A stretch of 64,000 nt of DNA from Raphanus sativus (GCF_000801105.2 NC_079515.1:19119407-19183406); one strand, 5' to 3'; positions 9,930-21,771 are shown, counted from the stretch's first letter. A program made the numbers and translations. Notes: generated from the letters alone by a model not told the origin.

Positions 9930-11080
9930 ATGTTTCAGCCACATCCAAAATGTCCTTCCTCATATCTAGGGTTGAACTATGCTGTTAAAGATCCAAAACT
10001 TTTCTATAAGAGAAAAGATTGTAGAGCAGAAAAATTGGCATATTGGGAGTTCTCTTTTGTGGTTCAGTGGTCTCCAAACTTACCTCTCAAATCCCTATCT
10101 TTCACATCTATTCCTTTTATGGACCCATGTAAAGGTATTTCTTTTTACGGACCATGTAAAGGTATTTCCTTTTATCTATATATCCATGAAGGGTTAAATC
10201 CAATTGTTGATCATCTTGGATTTCTTGATGAAGTTGATATGGTTTTAAAAGACGGTATTTAAAATTGATGTGGCTCATAAAAGTGATAGCTGATTGAACT
10301 AAGCATCTTTCTACCTATGAAAAATATTGAAACGGAAAACAGAGATATTGTACTTATTAGTGTTGCATATATGTGGGTTTCCCCTAGTGTCTTTGGTTCA
10401 GTTAAATGGGACACTTGGAAGCCCTATTCCCAAAATAGAAGAAGGGCGCATGTTCTATCTCCGTTGCTATTCAGAAGGCCTCCTCTATTAAGGAGGACAA
10501 CACTCAGATCTCCTAAACAATCTGATCTTTTGTTTAAAGGTTCTTTGGATTTTTATTCTATCAAGATTAATGCAGATGTTCATTTCCATTCTGTTCCTGT
10601 TGACTGTTACTTGATTTTACTATTCAAGCTCTAGTGTCTCATGTAGGTTTCATCCTCTTCTGCCAATTCACCTACTGGTTCTTTGGACCTCCTTCTCTTC
10701 CAATTGATTGTGGGATTGATTATACTTCTCAAGTTGTAGTTTCTCTGGTAGTGGTTTTGTCTTAATCTTCTTTTATTGAAATTCATCCTACTCATGATCA
10801 TGATTGGGTAATACTGCCTCTAAATTTTCTGTGACTTTGGTAAGTGAAGTTTGTTCTATGAAGTTCCATGGATTAGTGGTTTTCTCATATGACCCCTGTT
10901 TCTGTGAACCGTATATCTTACATTGTTCCTCTTTCTGCCCAATCTAACATGCATATAGAAGGAAAAAATAGTATAAGAGATCAAGCTCACCCTCTCATTC
11001 TATGTCTAAGCATGTCGAAACTTCAAACGTCTTTGCTTGTCGTGATCCCAACAACATTTCAGACCTATATTTTACGTTAA
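9930..11080 (+). pseudogene. LINE ORF1 remnant (DUF4283-like)
   Basis: The frame at 9930-10262 reads EFSFVVQWSPNLP, SFTSIPF and FYLYIHEGLNPIVDHLGFLDEVDM, resembling the DUF4283 segment of plant LINE ORF1 proteins (WV.V.GIP.YL...EGL..I...LG). A neighbouring frame contributes WTHVK, so frameshifts are present. An in-frame duplication of about 27 bp near 10123-10168 repeats PCKGISFY. Downstream to about 11080 only scattered serine-rich frames remain, as in the ORF1 C-terminal region. Stops and frameshifts rule out function. Confidence 0.45.
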
Positions 11081-11600
11081 AGTGATCTCTTCATTCTGAT
11101 GCCCCAACTATAATACCATATGGCACACCTCTCTCTGGTAGTGCACCAGAATTAGTTGTTTTTGTTAACCTTTTCAGCTCTCATGCAGTTATTTCTGTCA
11201 TTTCTTTCCCTCCTTATTGCATATCTTTAGCATGTCAGATTCCATTTGCTGGTACAGTACCTTTTAAATTCCTCAAATATACAACCTTACACCTAGATTT
11301 CTTAACCATTGTTGCTAATGATTGGACAATCTCTTATTTCTCCCCTCACTCGTTTTCTTTGCTGGTTGTCAAGCAAAAAAGCCTCAAAGCTGCCTTGACA
11401 TCTTTAAACAAATATATCTTTCAGACATTCAAAAGCGATATTGAAAGTAAGCTTGCAATTAAGTGAGGCTCAAGTTTTCTTTTTGCATATTTCTTCCAAG
11501 GGTAATTTTCTTTCAGAACTATTATTTTCATAAGAAATTTCCATGCTAAGGAAAACTATAAGAAAATTCTTCAAACAGAAGTGTGGAATCAACTTTTTAA
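11081..11600. other. Degraded sequence after the LINE ORF1 remnant
   Basis: No open frame above background. Codon-like stretches suggest further LINE decay but nothing specific is recognisable. Confidence 0.35.
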
Positions 11601-11991
11601 AAAGGAAAAATCATTGATGGCTACATGAAGTATTGACCACCGCATGGTTAATCGTGCAAACTAAATTAATGTATATCTAATTACAAGAAGTATATATTAT
11701 GCATGCCAATATCCCTCAACTTAATGATATTATGTGGTTAACATCACAAGCTTAATTCATTAATCTAAAAAGTGACATGGACGCCAGAGACGTTTACTCC
11801 TTTTAATTCTTATGTTTATCAGTTATAATCCGACCCACCAAACCATAACTTCACCAAAATTGACGAGAGCCAACCCAATAAAACAAAATGAACTTGGCAA
11901 TCAATTTTTAGAATTAGCCGAAGGAAATAGTTATATATCTGGGACGTCTTCTCTAAGAAAAGGAAGTTGGTGAAAGTTTGTGGGGTTATTC

Positions 11992-12032
<41 letters not shown>

Positions 12033-12515
12033 TAATCGATTTTGGGGTGAATTAAATCATCTATCTCTCTCGATTTTGATCAATAATCCAACAAGATTTC
12101 ACCAACTTCCTTTTTCGCACCGATTTGAATTGAAACTCTAATTTCTTAGATTTTTTCGGATGCGACAGAAAGACAGACGTCCCCAATATTAACTTTGTCT
12201 TGAACCGATTTTAAAATTTATAGTCAAATTTCATTATTTTATTGAGCTGGGTCAGGTCATATTTTTGTTAAATTTTGATGGGATGGGTTGGATTTTAAAA
12301 TATCAACGAGAAAATTAAACAGAGCTAATGGCTCTGACTTCCAAGTCGCTCTTTGGATTAATGAAACTAAGTTTGTGATGTTAACTACATAGCATCATTA
12401 AGTTGAGGGATGTAGTCATGCCTAACATGTACTTTGTGTAGTTAGGTATAAATTAAATTAGTTTGTATGGTTAGCCATGTGATGGTCAATACTTCACATA
12501 TCCAGCAATTTTTAA
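11600..12515. mobile_element. Foldback element: ~0.9 kb imperfect palindrome
   Basis: The left half and the reverse complement of the right half align almost throughout. Outer arms: GAAGTATTGACC at about 11632 pairs with GGTCAATACTTC at 12485. Further in, CCCTCAACTTAATGAT (11712-11727) pairs with ATCATTAAGTTGAGGG (12393-12408), then GGGACGTC (11941) with GACGTCCC (12176), and AAAGGAAGTTGGTGAAA (11959) with TTTCACCAACTTCCTTT (12099). The centre lies near 12045, beside a (GA)n tract at 11993-12030. Long near-complete inverted repeats of this kind are typical of foldback or long-TIR Mutator-like elements. No clear target duplication was found. Confidence 0.75.
11993..12030 (+). repeat. (GA)n microsatellite
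   Basis: An uninterrupted GA repeat of about 18 units near the apex of the foldback palindrome. Confidence 0.95.
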
Positions 12516-12559
12516 AAAAAAAACTAAAATATCCTTTTCTTTCACAAGGTAGCTCAAGC

Positions 12560-13131
12560 TTAGAAATGCTTAAAATATAATTCATACCTTAACTGGTTTC
12601 GATGGTATTGATGTGTCTTCACACTCTGAGAAAAGAACCAGTGGCGGACCCAGTACAAAATTTTACCTGGGTCATATTTTTTTCTAAATATACTTTAGAT
12701 CCAATTTACACAAGAGAAATTCAAAACTTAAAGAAAAACAGATATTTAAGGGTGCAAGGAGAGGTTTCGAAACATGGAAAGGGGGGATAATAGGCAAAGT
12801 ATGTAACCAACTGAGCTATTAATTATTACACAAACAAGCTTAAAGATTAAAATCTTATATTTAACCTGTTGCAGATGCACCCCCTAACTCCTATATAGAT
12901 CCGCCTCTGAAAAGAACTATGGCAGCCTCATTTTCAATGCATATTTGGCCCCAAGTTGATCCTTCAAATACTGATCAGCTTCTCATTATCTCTGCTCTTA
13001 CTATAACCACTTTCTCGCCTGAAGAAACCTCATTTGCTCGATTACCTTCTACAGAGGATATCACTAAAGTATTACTCAAGATAAATCATAATTGTTGTGA
13101 AAAAACGCGAATCAAACTTGAAGAAGAATAA
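12560..13131 (+). pseudogene. Possible LINE ORF2 fragment split by the hAT MITE
   Basis: If the hAT element is skipped, the frame before it (TGFDGIDVSSHSEKR) reads into the frame after it (AASFSMHIWPQVDPS then FSPEETSFARLPSTEDI). The latter resembles the stretch ahead of the reverse transcriptase domain in plant LINE ORF2, where F.PEE and P.TEEEI motifs occur. The frame ends by 13131. The assignment is weak. Confidence 0.3.
12639..12909. mobile_element. hAT-type MITE with perfect 8-bp target duplication
   Basis: A 271-bp element starting CAGTGGCGGACCC and ending GATCCGCCTCTG, which are imperfect inverted termini. Both flanks carry AAAAGAAC (12631-12638 and 12910-12917). The 8-bp duplication and the CAGNGGCGGA end are characteristic of hAT-related MITEs. 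It has no coding capacity. Confidence 0.9.
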
Positions 13132-14700
13132 AGAGCAAAAAGAATTAAGGAAAATACCCGTTTAGGATTTGTATATTATTGTGTGAATGAATAATCTTAC
13201 AATCTTTAGATCCATATTTATAGTAGGTTCAAAATCCTATTTACTTTTTCCTATATGAATACATGCTTATCTAAAAAGGATATTTTTCTAAAATGAAAAG
13301 GTATACTGCAATCCCAGATATAAACCTTGATAGCAAGTTTATCTTCCCATCGACTACGTTTGACCCAAGATCCCTTTTATCCTTTCAATTTCTTAAACTT
13401 AATGAAATAAATAGTTTTATGAATCAAAAAGTATAAAAAATAAACAATTGATAAAACATCAATATACACAGACTCGTATTTTTTTTTTGGAAAACTTGAT
13501 AAATAAAAATTTAAAATTATGTTCTATTAAAAGTAGACTTCATCTTCTACGGATAATTGGTTAGTAGAGAAATCGAATTCCAGATTTAACAAGTTATCAA
13601 TTTTATTTAAAACGAACAATCTACTTGTAATTAAAATTCTAAATATGGAGAATGTAAATTCTACTAATTGTAAAGATAGCTATTTTATGGCATAATGCAA
13701 TTTTTACCTTTATGAAGTATTCTAAAATTCCCAAAATGCGGAATCTAGACACTACTCAAACGGCTATGAGATATCTGCTTATGAGAACTTTGTCTTGGTT
13801 CTACACAGTATAGAAATTGCGTTCTACGTATAAGAAAACCTAATTTTTGCAAAAATTTAGAAAGTTTCTATAAAGAGAATATTCTAAAAATACTTCTTCA
13901 GACGTGCATTTGGTCATAAAAATATTTGTAATTTTTATACTTGTCCATAACGTTACAAACATATATATTTTTATTTATAGAAATATTTGGAATTAAATTG
14001 TATGTATCACGGGAAATATATAAATATTATTTTTATGCTATGCATGAGAATATTTTATTTTTAACTAAAAATACATATTAAAAATAATAATTGAATTTTA
14101 AGTATATAAGTAACATACTAATATAAGTTTTACTTATTATGATTTTTTAAAGTATAAAATTATTTATCAAATATTATTAAACATTTAAAAATATTTAATA
14201 AAATTTTAAGATATTTAAATAATTTATGAAATAGTTAACATACTAAAAATTGTTGAACATAGACTAAAAATTTTAGTCGACATTTTGGAAATATATGTTT
14301 GTAAACTTTTTTTTTTTGATCAAAATGTTTGTAAACTTAAATGTACAATTTATAGAACGATTTTTGAATTTTTGAGTCACTCTTTATGTTAATTAATTTT
14401 TTATTAATATATCTTTTTATTAATGTATTTATTTATATAATTATTTAGAATTCAATTGTTCATATCAAAATTTTATATTAATATAGAAATAAATGTAGAA
14501 TATATTATTTTATTAATATATATTAAAATATTGACTTAAAATTACATATATCTTCTAATTAAATTTTTTATTTTTAAAATATATTTATTTGATTAGTCAA
14601 AAAGACTATTCTGAGATTATAAAACAAATTTATACTATAAAAACAAAATAACCTTGGTTTTAAACTATAGGAACATAAAAGAAGATGATGAATTTTCATT
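13132..14700. other. AT-rich intergenic
   Basis: No gene seen. Sequence at about 13140-13260 resembles the promoter/leader part of a retrotransposon LTR (TATTTATAG, short UTR-like stretch) but no paired repeat supports it. The rest is simple AT-rich sequence. Confidence 0.4.
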
Positions 14701-14993
14701 CTATTTTGCCAAATTTCTAAAAAAAAAAAGATTACCACCATAATCACGGAACATTCTCGAGTGGAGGAGATCTCGCATTAAGTCGTACAAAAAATAACGA
14801 AGGTTTAAATTTTTGGACGAATTGCTGACGAATTGGTAGAGCCGGTACTGGTACTTCCATGTAGTCGAGCATCTGATATTCTTATGCACTCAGGGTGCGA
14901 CCCTATTCTCCTTTCCCTAGTGCGGGATACAGAGTCAAGCGAACCGGCTGTATAGAGCCTGGTACAAAAAAATATTTTTGACGACGAATTCAA
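14701..14993 (+). other. Unassigned coding-like fragment
   Basis: In an AT-rich region, about 14815-14952 is markedly richer in GC and open on the + strand (RIADELVEPVLVLPCSRAS, then DILMHSGCDPILLSLV). The opposite strand is also open. No family is recognised and no start, splice site or polyA signal clearly belongs to it. Confidence 0.25.
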
Positions 14994-15340
14994 GTCTTTA
15001 GTGTTATAGATCTCCTGATTCTGAAAAATAAACTCCTGTGGCTGGAGACCTTCTCCACAGAATAGTGTCTCTGATTTAATCTACTAAAGAAGTTTTTCTC
15101 GTCAAACAAAAAAAAAACAGTCTTCTTCTCATATTGGTTTCAATACAAAAATCTTCTTTAACAGATCAATTGAAGAAAAATATAACAAAAGGAGATACAA
15201 ACAAAGCTCTGTAACTTGTTTCTTTTGTGTTTTCAACAAAAGGATGCATCATTAGGAAAGATTTTATTTACAACGAAGGCTCTGGATTACACGACTCAAC
15301 TCAAAGAAAAATCATAAAGTCAACACATCATGATTCTGAG

Positions 15341-15541
15341 TTATAAAGTAGGAGCGTAAGGAGGAGGAGAAGGAGGGAGAAAAGGGTTAGAGGAACTGGA
15401 GCGATGGAAAGGAAGAGAATATAATATATGAAGTCGAATTCTCCTCGGAAAAGGCGCCTGAGAGAAGAGATACTCCAAAGCTCCGGCGAGTACCACCGTG
15501 TAGTCCTTCAACATCTCGGCCAATACCGTCACCAGCAACAT
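15341..15541 (-). CDS. Small plant protein of 66 aa, unknown function
   Basis: The frame starts at ATG 15541; a longer reading upstream relies on a TTG and enters the leader. The protein begins MLLVTVLAEMLKDYTVVLA and continues with FSQAPFPRRIRL and a short run of prolines and serines at the C-terminus. I recall plant families of tiny proteins with a similar pattern (AVLAE..E.YT.LLARVLEHL..EAPFPRR.R), all uncharacterised, and that likeness is the main reason to believe the gene. It has no signal peptide; an amphipathic helix in residues 1-30 is likely. A TATA run at 15625-15637 and an adenine-rich leader with CACACAGAGAACG make the gene structure credible. Confidence 0.6.
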   Translation of the reverse strand: MLLVTVLAEMLKDYTVVLAGALEYLFSQAPFPRRIRLHILYSLPFHRSSSSNPFLPPSPPPYAPTL

Positions 15542-15624
15542 TCTTATAACTTTTTCTAAATCGAATCTTCTTGTTCTTTCTCGTTCTCTGTGTGTTTCTT
15601 TTAGTTTTAACAATTGTGTTTAGT

Positions 15625-15637
15625 TATATTATATATA
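15625..15637 (-). promoter_or_regulatory. TATA region of the 66-aa gene
   Basis: CTATATATAATATA-type sequence on the minus strand, about 90 bp upstream of the ATG at 15541. Confidence 0.5.
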
Positions 15638-15649
15638 GTTGGAGAAGGG

Positions 15650-16405
15650 GAGTCAAAACTAGGGGTGGTGTCTGCTACCATATCCGCTCTTGGTTTTCTA
15701 CTTTATTAAATTATCATTTTCAATAATATCACTAAGTAAATTAAGATTTCCAATGTTTGACTAATCAAATGTGAATTATTTTGGCTTATAATTATTGATT
15801 AAATTTTCTCTTGTACTTTTTCAGATGTCAAGAAAAAAGAAAAACAATTTTAAAATTATCGCTAAATTAACTCAAAAAACTTTTTCTTAGTAAAGAATAC
15901 AAATTTGTCATTTTCTACTAAAAGTATTTATATGCTGTTACTAATTTATATTTATATTATAGGAAACTTTTATTAATAAGAAACCATGAAATGGAAACAC
16001 CATTAATTTTTATTGATTGTATTGTTTTCTACTAAACAGTGTAAATAAAATGACATTTAGTTATAAGAAAATTCTGTGTAGTTTGAATAATAAAAACATA
16101 CAAGTGTTTTTTTTTTTTTGAGAAAATTACATAACATATGATTTTTAACACAAAACATACAAGTGTCGAGGAAAAAAAAGAAAACGCACATCGTATTGGA
16201 TATGCACCTGTCCACATCTTTATTAGGCGGAACCCACTCCCAAACCGGATGATGTTTATCCGCTCAATCTTTATCTGTGTCATTGAATAGCTACTTCGCT
16301 TCGCTGGAATGTAACGACAATATAAATAAATAAATTATTTGACACAAAAATAAATGCTAGGTTTGGTTATTTATATTTAGTTTAGTGAAGATATAGCCAC
16401 TGATT
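15650..16405. other. AT-rich intergenic
   Basis: Upstream flank of the 66-aa gene. The open frame on the minus strand at 16032-16283 has no coding character. Nothing else recognised. Confidence 0.4.
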
Positions 16406-16409
16406 GATA

Positions 16410-16670
16410 CTCCCTCCGTTTCACAAAGAGTATCACTTAGACACTTTTCACACATATTAAGAAATTCATTAAAATGTATTTATGTTTTCATTAATAACAC
16501 ATATCTAACCAATAGTATTTTAGATAAATAGTTTTATTTATAAGATCAATGTATTTTGCAATTAATTTTGAGCTGAAAGATTGAATAAATTACATTGGTA
16601 TTGTAGAATGACACTCTTTGTGAAACAAGAAAAATGAGTTAAAATGACACTTAATATGAAACAGAGGGAG
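16410..16670. mobile_element. Stowaway-type MITE 1
   Basis: A 261-bp element beginning CTCCCTCCGTTTCAC and ending with its near complement (ATGAAACAGAGGGAG), flanked by TA on both sides (16408-16409, 16671-16672). These are Stowaway (Tc1/mariner) hallmarks. Confidence 0.9.
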
Positions 16671-16914
16671 TAATAAAAATCTTGGATAATTTGTCAGTAT
16701 TTGAAGACATACATAGTGAAATGAATTCTAATTTTTCTTTGGAACAATAAGGTTTTAGAATGATATAAAACCATATCTTACGTTTTATTTTTTTCGCTCT
16801 TGCGTTTTATTTATAAGAGTTGGAGTCGGTTGGAATCAATTAAATTTTAGTTCTTAAAATAATAATAATTGGAATTTGGTTTAAACGTAACGATAGACTG
16901 TTAAGGTAGAAACA

Positions 16915-17040
16915 ATGTCAGAATCTGTGGAACAGTGCGTGAACTTCAGTCTCATCCATGAAGCCCTTGGCATCGGTGGCAGAGGTAATTCTGGGGGAGG
17001 GTGTCACCAAGGGCATCCTAAACTCAAGTTTAAAAGAGTT
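16915..17040. other. Unassigned GC-richer fragment
   Basis: About 120 bp stand out in composition and are open on both strands (minus: MPLVTPSPRITSATDAKG; plus: ESVEQCVNFSLIHEALG). It looks like a transposed gene scrap but I cannot name its source. Confidence 0.2.
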
Positions 17041-17074
17041 CTGAGTAAATTAATACTATTCTCTTAATACAATA

Positions 17075-17302
17075 TTCCCTCTATTTCATTATAAGTGTCG
17101 TTTTAGACTTGTGCACACGGATTAAGAAAACATTTAATTTTGCATATTTTCAATATAAAAACATCATTACCGATACAATTCAACCAATAGAAAAATAGAA
17201 TAGAGAATAAAATTAATAAATTTTGCATTGAAACTCTAAAACGACACTTATTTTGCAACGAAAAAATTCTCTAAAACGACACTTAATATGAAACGGAGAG
17301 AG
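17075..17302. mobile_element. Stowaway-type MITE 2
   Basis: A 228-bp element starting TTCCCTCTATTTCATTATAA and ending with ATATGAAACGGAGAGAG, flanked by TA (17073-17074, 17303-17304). The interior carries AAAACGACACTTA motifs in inverted orientation near both ends, as in related MITEs. Confidence 0.85.
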
Positions 17303-17304
17303 TA

Positions 17305-18210
17305 CTAAATTAAAACTATTTTTAAATAAACAAATGAAAGACAAGCTGACACGTACCCATAAAAGTATCTCATAATGTTCTAAAAGTTAAGCACTTGAAA
17401 ACTTAATTTTCTCATTATCTTTCTTATGTTTTCTTCATTTTTTATTTTCTTAATTATTTAGATATCAATCAAGAACCTATAGTTAGAATTGCTCTTATTA
17501 AAAACTTGAATTTGAAGAACTAAAGTTTGATCCACACAAAGACGTTGGTGTTTTCTTAATTTTGTGAATAAATATATGCTTTATATAAATGGTTGTATTT
17601 ACTTTCAACATCTACTTGCACTAAAAGTTTGTTTATTATAACAATTACAAACATAATAGTTTTATTAAACTGTCAGTTATATGACTTATATTTGTTACAT
17701 TATATATATCGTATTAGATTTGAATCGTAATATTATTTATATAAAATATGCTTAAAATAATATATTGACAGATTAATTTATATACAATATAAATTAAATA
17801 TTTATATTTTACTTTATATTTGTGAAATAAAAATTAAGTAGGTTAACCCATTAATATAGAAATTTAAGAGAGCAACCCTACCCATAAAAAACCTTATTAT
17901 AGTCATATATGGTTTTCACGAATTATATTTTTTTCTTTCTATTTTTCATAAATAATGAGTATTTAAATTTAAAAAAATATTAAAAGGTGAGATACTTTAT
18001 ATACGGATAAACACTTATATTATGATATAAGGATAGTTGCTTGTATTATGAGTAATTACATAATATACGTCTGAAGTTAAGTGGTGAATTAATTGTTTAT
18101 ATTTTACTAATATTCTTACAAAATATTAGAAAATTAAATAGCGGATTATTGATTATTTTGATTAATAATTCCTTATATTTTTTTTTGAGAAACATTACAA
18201 CATTGAAGAT
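17305..18210. other. AT-rich intergenic
   Basis: No frame or repeat of note. Confidence 0.4.
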
Positions 18211-18370
18211 ATGATAGGTTGCTAGGGTGATTGACAAAACTGTAAGGAATTGCATCACATCTTTGAATTACCGCTACAAGCCTAAGCTACAAGGACTGAT
18301 GCACAGATGATTTAGTGCACATTGAACTATTTTTCTTTAAAACTTACTTTCGGCCCTAGTAGTAGGTAGC
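18180..18370 (+). pseudogene. Scrap with a LINE/RNase H-like C-terminal motif
   Basis: One + frame reads RVIDKTVRNCITSLNYRYKP then LQGLMHR, followed by a stop and FSAH. The spacing of DK..RN, L.Y and a terminal WF/RF motif recalls the last residues of plant LINE polyproteins. It is short and broken, so the assignment is tentative. Confidence 0.3.
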
Positions 18371-18546
18371 ATTACGATTCTTTCAGATGCTTTGTACAGA
18401 TGATTCTTTTCCAAATTGATCAATAAATTTTACATTTCATCAAAAATGATATGTGTCATCACCAAGTGATTTTTAAATTTTTTAAAAAAATATGTTAGTC
18501 CATTTAAATATATAATATAGTTCTCAATAAAATGACCATAAATTAA

Positions 18547-18573
18547 TTATTAATATATATATATATATATATA
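18547..18573 (+). repeat. (TA)n microsatellite
   Basis: A TA repeat in AT-rich sequence. Confidence 0.8.
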
Positions 18574-18985
18574 ATATTCTTCTTTCTTTAAATGTAAAAT
18601 AATTATAGTAAGTAAAATAATTTTATACACAATTTAATTCTGCATAATATGCGGATCTGACCTAGTTAAATAGTTAATCTTTATAATATTATTTGAAAAG
18701 TCAGTTTCCTACGTATCACTTTCATGTAACTTTGGTTAATTACATTCATATCTTTAATTAATTAAATTATTATAATTACCATTATTATTTTGTTCTTCTT
18801 TATTTAACCACATTATTATAAAAAGGAATTTTTGCAACCAAAATGTTATAAAAGACAATATCGTCACGTTAGTTACAAATGTGGATCACCTTAATGAAAT
18901 TTACAGGTAATTTCCTTTTTTGCAAGATTTTCTCTTTTTCCTTATTATAACTTTTTATATTTTCTAGAATCCAATCTTACGTTAG

Positions 18986-19800
18986 AACTAGATTTTGATC
19001 CGCGCTTCGAAAGCGTATATTTTTCGTTGAATAAAAATATTTGACATTAATAGTGTTTTGTTTTAATAGTATAATATATTATCATGTTATCAAGTCATAT
19101 TTATTGGAAAATAAAATGATCGAAAAATATATATACTTATCAATTATTTTATTTGAGATTTTGTATATAATCTCTTATGCTACAACACATTTTTATATTT
19201 TGTGTGCATTTTATAAGATTTATATTTTTAACTGGTTAAACATAAGTTTTACTTTCTAGATTTTGGGTTAATCTAATAGTATAGATTTGTAGATGTTATA
19301 ATAATTTTAGAAGTGTTTTCGTACCCGACTTAGACCCACAGTCAAACTGATAAATCCAGTAGTTCGAATATAATCCAGTTCAAATTTATTTGAAACTGAT
19401 ACATAAAAACCTGATAAATCCCGATAAAAAATTGTTTAATATGAATTAATATTTTAGTTTTGTTGTACAGTATTATGTTACAAAGTCATTTTATATTGAA
19501 GAAGAGAATGCTTTTTTATTTAAAACTAATAATTTATAAATTTATTTATTTGATATTTTGTATGTTACAATGATATTATAATATTGTTTGCTATATATAA
19601 GATTTTATTTGGTGAAGTAGTGAGACTTAAGATTTATGATTTTGGCCTTATGTAATATATTTTTTATGTTTTAATAGTTTTAAAATTAATTAATAATTTT
19701 AACTTGAAACTTTAAATATTTAATATAAAACTTGTGGGTAAATTATAATACATATTTACAACATATGTTTTGGGTTAAGTGGTTAGACTTTATTAAAAAA
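18986..19800 (-). mobile_element. Helitron-like element, 3' end at 18986
   Basis: ACTAGATTTTGATCCGCGCTTCGAAAGCG at 18986 is, on the minus strand, a hairpin (GCTTCGAAGC-type stem) followed by GGATCAAAATCTAGT. A 3' hairpin then CTAG with a host T matches Helitron termini. Sequence related to its interior (a ..CTGATAAATCC.. block near 19345) occurs again near 26225 and near 52960-53080. The other end at about 19800 is a guess. Confidence 0.5.
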
Positions 19801-21000
19801 TTATCCACACTACAGATTTTTTAGGTCATAGTGCCTTAACATTATAAGAGAAACCATGGTCCTCATTAGAATTTTTAAATATAGGACAATAAGAATTACT
19901 GAAATAATAGATTACTCCAAGAAAATTAATCCAAGAAAATGAACATTACAGTTGGGCTTTGGTTAAACAAAATCTTTGACCCATTAAAATATGTTGATTA
20001 CTAAATAAAAACATTGAATATATAGTTAGAGAAATTTAAGGTAAGATAAAAAATAATGAGTTAAATGAAAGGGTCCAAACAATCTTGTATAAGTAATTTT
20101 TTTTAGACTTCTTCACTTTTAATAGTATAATAAATGGCATAGGAATACTATAAGTTTATAACTTTTAATAAGCATATAATGTACGATTTTAAAAAAAATC
20201 TCCTAACAATTTTATTTAATTTTTATTTTCCATATAAATTCCTAATCCCAATACTATTTGAATACCAAATCGATTAAAATAAAAACAAATTTCTAATCAC
20301 AAACAGAATGTAATAACTATTACAATTTATGCTAAAATTAAATTGTAGTAGTTATTAATAAAAAATCTAGCTAAAATAAAAATTGGTTATATTTTTATAG
20401 TAATAGTTTTACACGTATAAATTTATAAAATAACTAAAAGTATTAATGAATAAATATGAAATTCTCAAATAATACTTTAGAAATATTACCAACTATTACA
20501 ATTAATTTATTTTGTATAATTTATATATATATTATATATATATAGAGGTTTCAAAAGACTATTGTTATTTTATTTATTTATGTAATTTTGAATCAATCAA
20601 CCTTCACCACTTTAGTTTATTTTACTATTTGATTCTCAAAACAACATATATTAAATTATACATAATATACTAAATATATATTACAAATTTAAGATAAGAA
20701 CCAAATTAAATGAAAACAACAAAATTAATCAAAATTTTGATCTGTTGTACATAAATATTATGGTTGAATCGGAAAAATAGATTTATCCGATATATTCAAA
20801 TAACAACCAAACTGACAAGATATTATATATTCAAAATCATATGTCTAATTCAAGTAACATAATATTATTGAAATTAAATCATGCATACTAATTACAATAT
20901 AAACTACAAAATAATAAAATTACAATTAAATATTGTTAGTTATTATAATATATTTACTTTGTAAATAATTTATATCCGTGCATAAACATAAAAAAATCAA
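19800..21000. other. AT-rich intergenic
   Basis: Very AT-rich; a TA tract lies at about 20521-20545. No coding or terminal repeat structure was recognised. Confidence 0.4.
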
Positions 21001-21012
21001 TGTATTAGCTAG

Positions 21013-21567
21013 TTTTTTTTTGTCATCTTTGAATTGCATTAAAGAAATTTGAAATACCATTGTTACAGACTTTAACAAAATAACAAACTTCCCACCCTAC
21101 TGAACATCCTTTTGAACTTGAATTTATCCTCAAGAACCACACGAGACTAAAAAATCACACCAAAGGGACATGAACACAATACTGAAAAACCATAACTAAA
21201 TAGAGGGAAAGTGTTTTATCAGAACCAAAAAAGAAAAGATAAGCTCCATAATAAAGACGACACTCCAACGCAAGTTTCCAAAGAACCTGAATAAGCACTG
21301 ACTGAGACCATGCGAGCAGAACAGAGACTTGAGGAGACCACAACCACAAACACATAGGCTGAAACCACAATCTCACAGAAAACAAACTCCGCAGAAACCA
21401 ACGCATGACTGAAGCAGACAGAGCCAATAACCACTAACCCCACGTCTGCATCAAGGAGCCAGCGACCGAAATAGACCAAGGCATAAGATCGAACCTCCAA
21501 ACACGAAGAGGGGAAATCAACCAAAAGGATCATCAGTTCATACGCGCGGACCCTTGTGTACCCAAAA
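21013..21567 (-). mobile_element. 5'-truncated LINE 3' end with target duplication
   Basis: On the minus strand the segment ends in a poly(A) tract (the T run at 21013-21021 on the + strand). It is bounded by GTATTAGCTAG (21002-21012) and GTATTAGTTAG (21568-21578), an 11-bp target duplication with one mismatch. The interior resembles LINE 3' untranslated sequence (CAATGGTATTTCAAATTTC, TTTAATGCAATTCAAA) and has long chance frames with no domain. Confidence 0.75.
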
Positions 21568-21748
21568 GTATTAGTTAGAAAAAAAAAAGGCAAGTTTTAT
21601 CTTTTATGTAACAAAAAGGAAAATTAATGATAAAATCTAGGAGTAGTTAACCGTGGGGGATACAAGTAGAAATTGTTTAAACTGCAAAGAAAGGAGGAAC
21701 TACTTTGTTAATGATTCTAGGGAATTTAACTGTATCACTCAACACTAC

Positions 21749-21771
21749 AAAAAAAAAAAAAAAAAAAAAAA
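21749..21771 (+). repeat. Poly(A/T) tract downstream of NAC014
   Basis: A run of about 23 A on the + strand, some 55 bp past the NAC014 stop codon on the minus strand. Confidence 0.9.

Noticed and set aside
16032..16283. 83-codon minus-strand ORF
   Set aside because: Low-complexity AT-rich frame, not starting at a convincing start, no motif.
21155..21593. Two long minus-strand frames (90 and 124 codons)
   Set aside because: They lie inside a LINE 3' end bounded by a target duplication and poly(A), have unusual composition (W, S, V, F rich) and no domain.
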